Assembly (NCBI GenBank): GCA_047975195.1
Contig: JBKEDB010000089.1
Location: 1-7,544, forward strand
DNA from: Cumulibacter sp047975195
GTDB lineage: Bacteria > Actinomycetota > Actinomycetes > Mycobacteriales > Antricoccaceae
Length of the DNA stretch: 7,544 nt
Direction: 5' to 3'
Shown piece after piece: positions 5,999 through 7,544 of this stretch; the stretch's first letter is position 1, and the number at the start of each line of letters is the position of its first letter. The notes under the pieces are model-generated. The model did not search any database, was not told the origin of the DNA, and was given only the letters and a program-made list of their open reading frames with translations. A program made the position numbers and the translations under genes.

Positions 5999-7495
5999 TT
6001 ATTTACCTTTTGTAGTTTTTTTTGCTGCTTCTGCTTTTGCTTCTGCTTCTAGTTCTGCTTTTGCTTCTGCTTTTGCTTTTGCAACAATTTTCTCAAGGTC
6101 TGCTTCAGTTAAAGTTTTACCTACTGCTTTCTTAACATTAGTGCTTTCAACTCTCTTACCATTTACAGTAATGAATGTTGAAGTTTCTTGGTTAGTACCA
6201 TCTTCTGAACCTTTGTTTCTAATGTATTGAGTTGCTGTTGTGTATAGATTGAATCCATTAGCATCTCTCATTTGAATGTGGTATGAACCTGTTGCTAAAT
6301 CAGCAAGTGCTATTTCTTGTGTAGTTCCATCAGCAGTAATTACTTGTGGATATTCAATATAGTTTTTAGTATCTACAAGTACCATTTCTGTTGCTAATTC
6401 TGTTGCTGAATAAGTAACAGTTGCTGTTCCGTCATCAGCGTTATCTACAGTGAATCCTGCTTCATAACTTGCTCCAGTTGTTCCGTATGCACATAGTCCC
6501 ATTTTAACTGCTCAATAAGATACATTCACTGCAAACTCTGATGTTTCCATTTTAAAGAATCTGTTTGATGCTGATTCTCCTTGGAATTCATCTCTTGAGT
6601 AAATGTTGTCAGGTGCATTAAAGAACATAAATTGTGTTCCATTTAAATTAGCATCTGGTCTTGGGATTAAGTATCAAGGTTGTTCATCACCTAATGCATT
6701 TGATACATAAACTGGAATGTTGTTTAGCATATCAACTGAGTCATTATTTAATGCTCTTTTTCAAGCATCATCACCTAAGAATTCTTTGAATCCCCCTGCT
6801 TGTAAGATTTTAGAATGAGTTTCTAAATTCATTACTCACATAAATTTATCTTTAGTTGGTCTATATACTAAAGGATTTTCTTGTTGTCCCATCTTGTTAG
6901 ATAGGTTAATCATTGCAGTAATTTATTCTTGTGTATCTTCTACAGTATCAAATGATGTTGCTAATCCAAATCCTGTTGCTGTTGGATAAGTTGCTTCATT
7001 ATCTAAAATGTCATCTGACACTAGAGTAACTCCATTTTTAGCAACATCTTTTAATTTAGATAATACAAGTTTTTCAAATACAATTGGTAGTTCAACTGTT
7101 AGTGCATTCTTAAGAATGTCTACTATTTTTTCATAACCACCTTCTGTATCTAGAATGTCTGCTTCATTTCATTCCATTGAAGTTTCAATTCTTTCTGTAA
7201 CTGTTTAGTTCTCTGTAAGAATTGAAGGCGCTTGGTTAAAACCAAATTCTCTTCATGCATTTTTGTCTAATGATTTTCAACCTGCTCTACCTGTATGAGT
7301 AATAATGTTTGTTCTTGCTCCTGTTCCTTTTAATCTTTTTGAGATGTTTTGAATCAGAAAGTCATAATCATTAATTTCTGTTGTAATTTATTAATTTTGT
7401 GTTTTTGCTGCTAGTCCTATTCGTGCATTATTATTGATTTGTTTAGCTACTGATTCAATTTTACATGTTGCTCACTGTGTTTTTTTGTTGTTCAT
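5999..7495 (-). CDS. Putative phage major capsid protein with four in-frame TAA codons
   Basis: Probably the main shell protein, 498 codons. The N-terminal arm is basic. Regions such as TGRAGWKSLDKNAWREFGF (residues 68-86), the central PVYVSNALGDEQPWYLIPRP and SEFAVNVSYWAVKMGLCAYG (around 318-337) look like a phage coat protein, possibly HK97-like; this is a reading by eye. After about residue 340 comes a beta-rich, threonine-rich domain and then an Ala/Lys/Glu tail. Eight tryptophans are TGA. Codons 35, 36, 97 and 191 are TAA (7391-7393, 7388-7390, 7205-7207, 6923-6925). The frame is otherwise intact with no frameshift, and no good internal start follows, so the protein exists only if TAA is read as an amino acid; otherwise this is a pseudogene. 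The start has AAGGAG five bases upstream. It ends in TAA directly followed by TAG. It is the last gene before a terminator, which is unusual for a capsid gene. Confidence 0.6.
6023..6082 (-). repeat. Degenerate hexamer repeat coding for the Ala/Lys/Glu tail
   Basis: About ten imperfect units of GCAGAA, GCAAAA and similar hexamers encode a helix of alternating Ala with Lys or Glu near the capsid C-terminus. Such short repeats can change in number by slippage, giving length variants of the tail. Confidence 0.75.
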
Positions 7496-7500
7496 TTTCT

Positions 7501-7506
7501 CTCCTT
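7501..7506 (-). promoter_or_regulatory. Ribosome binding site of the capsid gene
   Basis: AAGGAG lies five bases before the ATG at 7495, a near-ideal site that fits a strongly expressed gene and fixes the start. The 38 bases upstream to the window end are AT-rich; I see no gene, promoter or terminator there. Confidence 0.75.
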
Positions 7507-7544
7507 ATATTTTATAATTTAATGTTTGCGTTATTTTTTAATAA

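Noticed and set aside
5999..6502. A separate 167-residue protein starting at the Met at 6502
   Set aside because: It is the C-terminal third of the capsid-like frame cut off by a TGA; there is no ribosome site before that Met.
1..7544. TGA as glycine (SR1/Gracilibacteria code)
   Set aside because: No TGG codons exist in the genes, and TGA positions fit tryptophan beside aromatic residues; glycine is already supplied by many GGA and GGT codons.

Overview
This window looks like part of a phage or prophage genome from a low-GC host that reads TGA as tryptophan (translation table 4, as in Mollicutes). Every recognisable gene is on the minus strand. Inside the reading frames I count about 46 TGA codons and no TGG codon, and TGA falls where tryptophan suits the protein (for example next to aromatic residues in the RuvC-like and capsid-like proteins). 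A standard-code annotation would shatter almost every gene here.

Layout in the direction of transcription, from high to low coordinates. (1) 7495-5999: a 498-codon protein that I read as the major capsid protein, with a C-terminal beta-rich extension and an Ala/Lys/Glu-rich tail. It ends in TAA-TAG and is followed by a hairpin and a rho-independent terminator. (2) 5995-5609: a noncoding gap holding that terminator, a phased A-tract, a probable promoter and a long inverted repeat that forms a 24-bp RNA hairpin at the head of the next transcript. (3) 5608-1: a tightly packed operon of fifteen genes, most overlapping or separated by only a few bases. In order: a small cysteine-containing acidic protein, a RuvC-like resolvase, three small proteins (one a zinc ribbon), a RecT-type annealing protein, a tandem ribbon-helix-helix protein, a coiled-coil protein, a small helical protein, a possible Panacea (DUF4065)-like protein, four small unknowns and the start of an EcoRI-family adenine methyltransferase that runs off the window. 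This is an early DNA-metabolism, recombination and host-takeover module.

The most unusual observation concerns TAA. Ten early genes end with TAA in a convincing way, several as TAATG or TAAAATG junctions. Yet the capsid gene carries four in-frame TAA codons (two in tandem) and recT carries one, in frames that otherwise stay open, keep family sequence and end just where the next element begins. Either TAA is sometimes read as an amino acid (context- or stage-dependent recoding on top of TGA=Trp), or the phage is damaged, or the sequence has errors. The window alone cannot decide. I saw no tRNA gene, CRISPR array, insertion sequence or attachment site.
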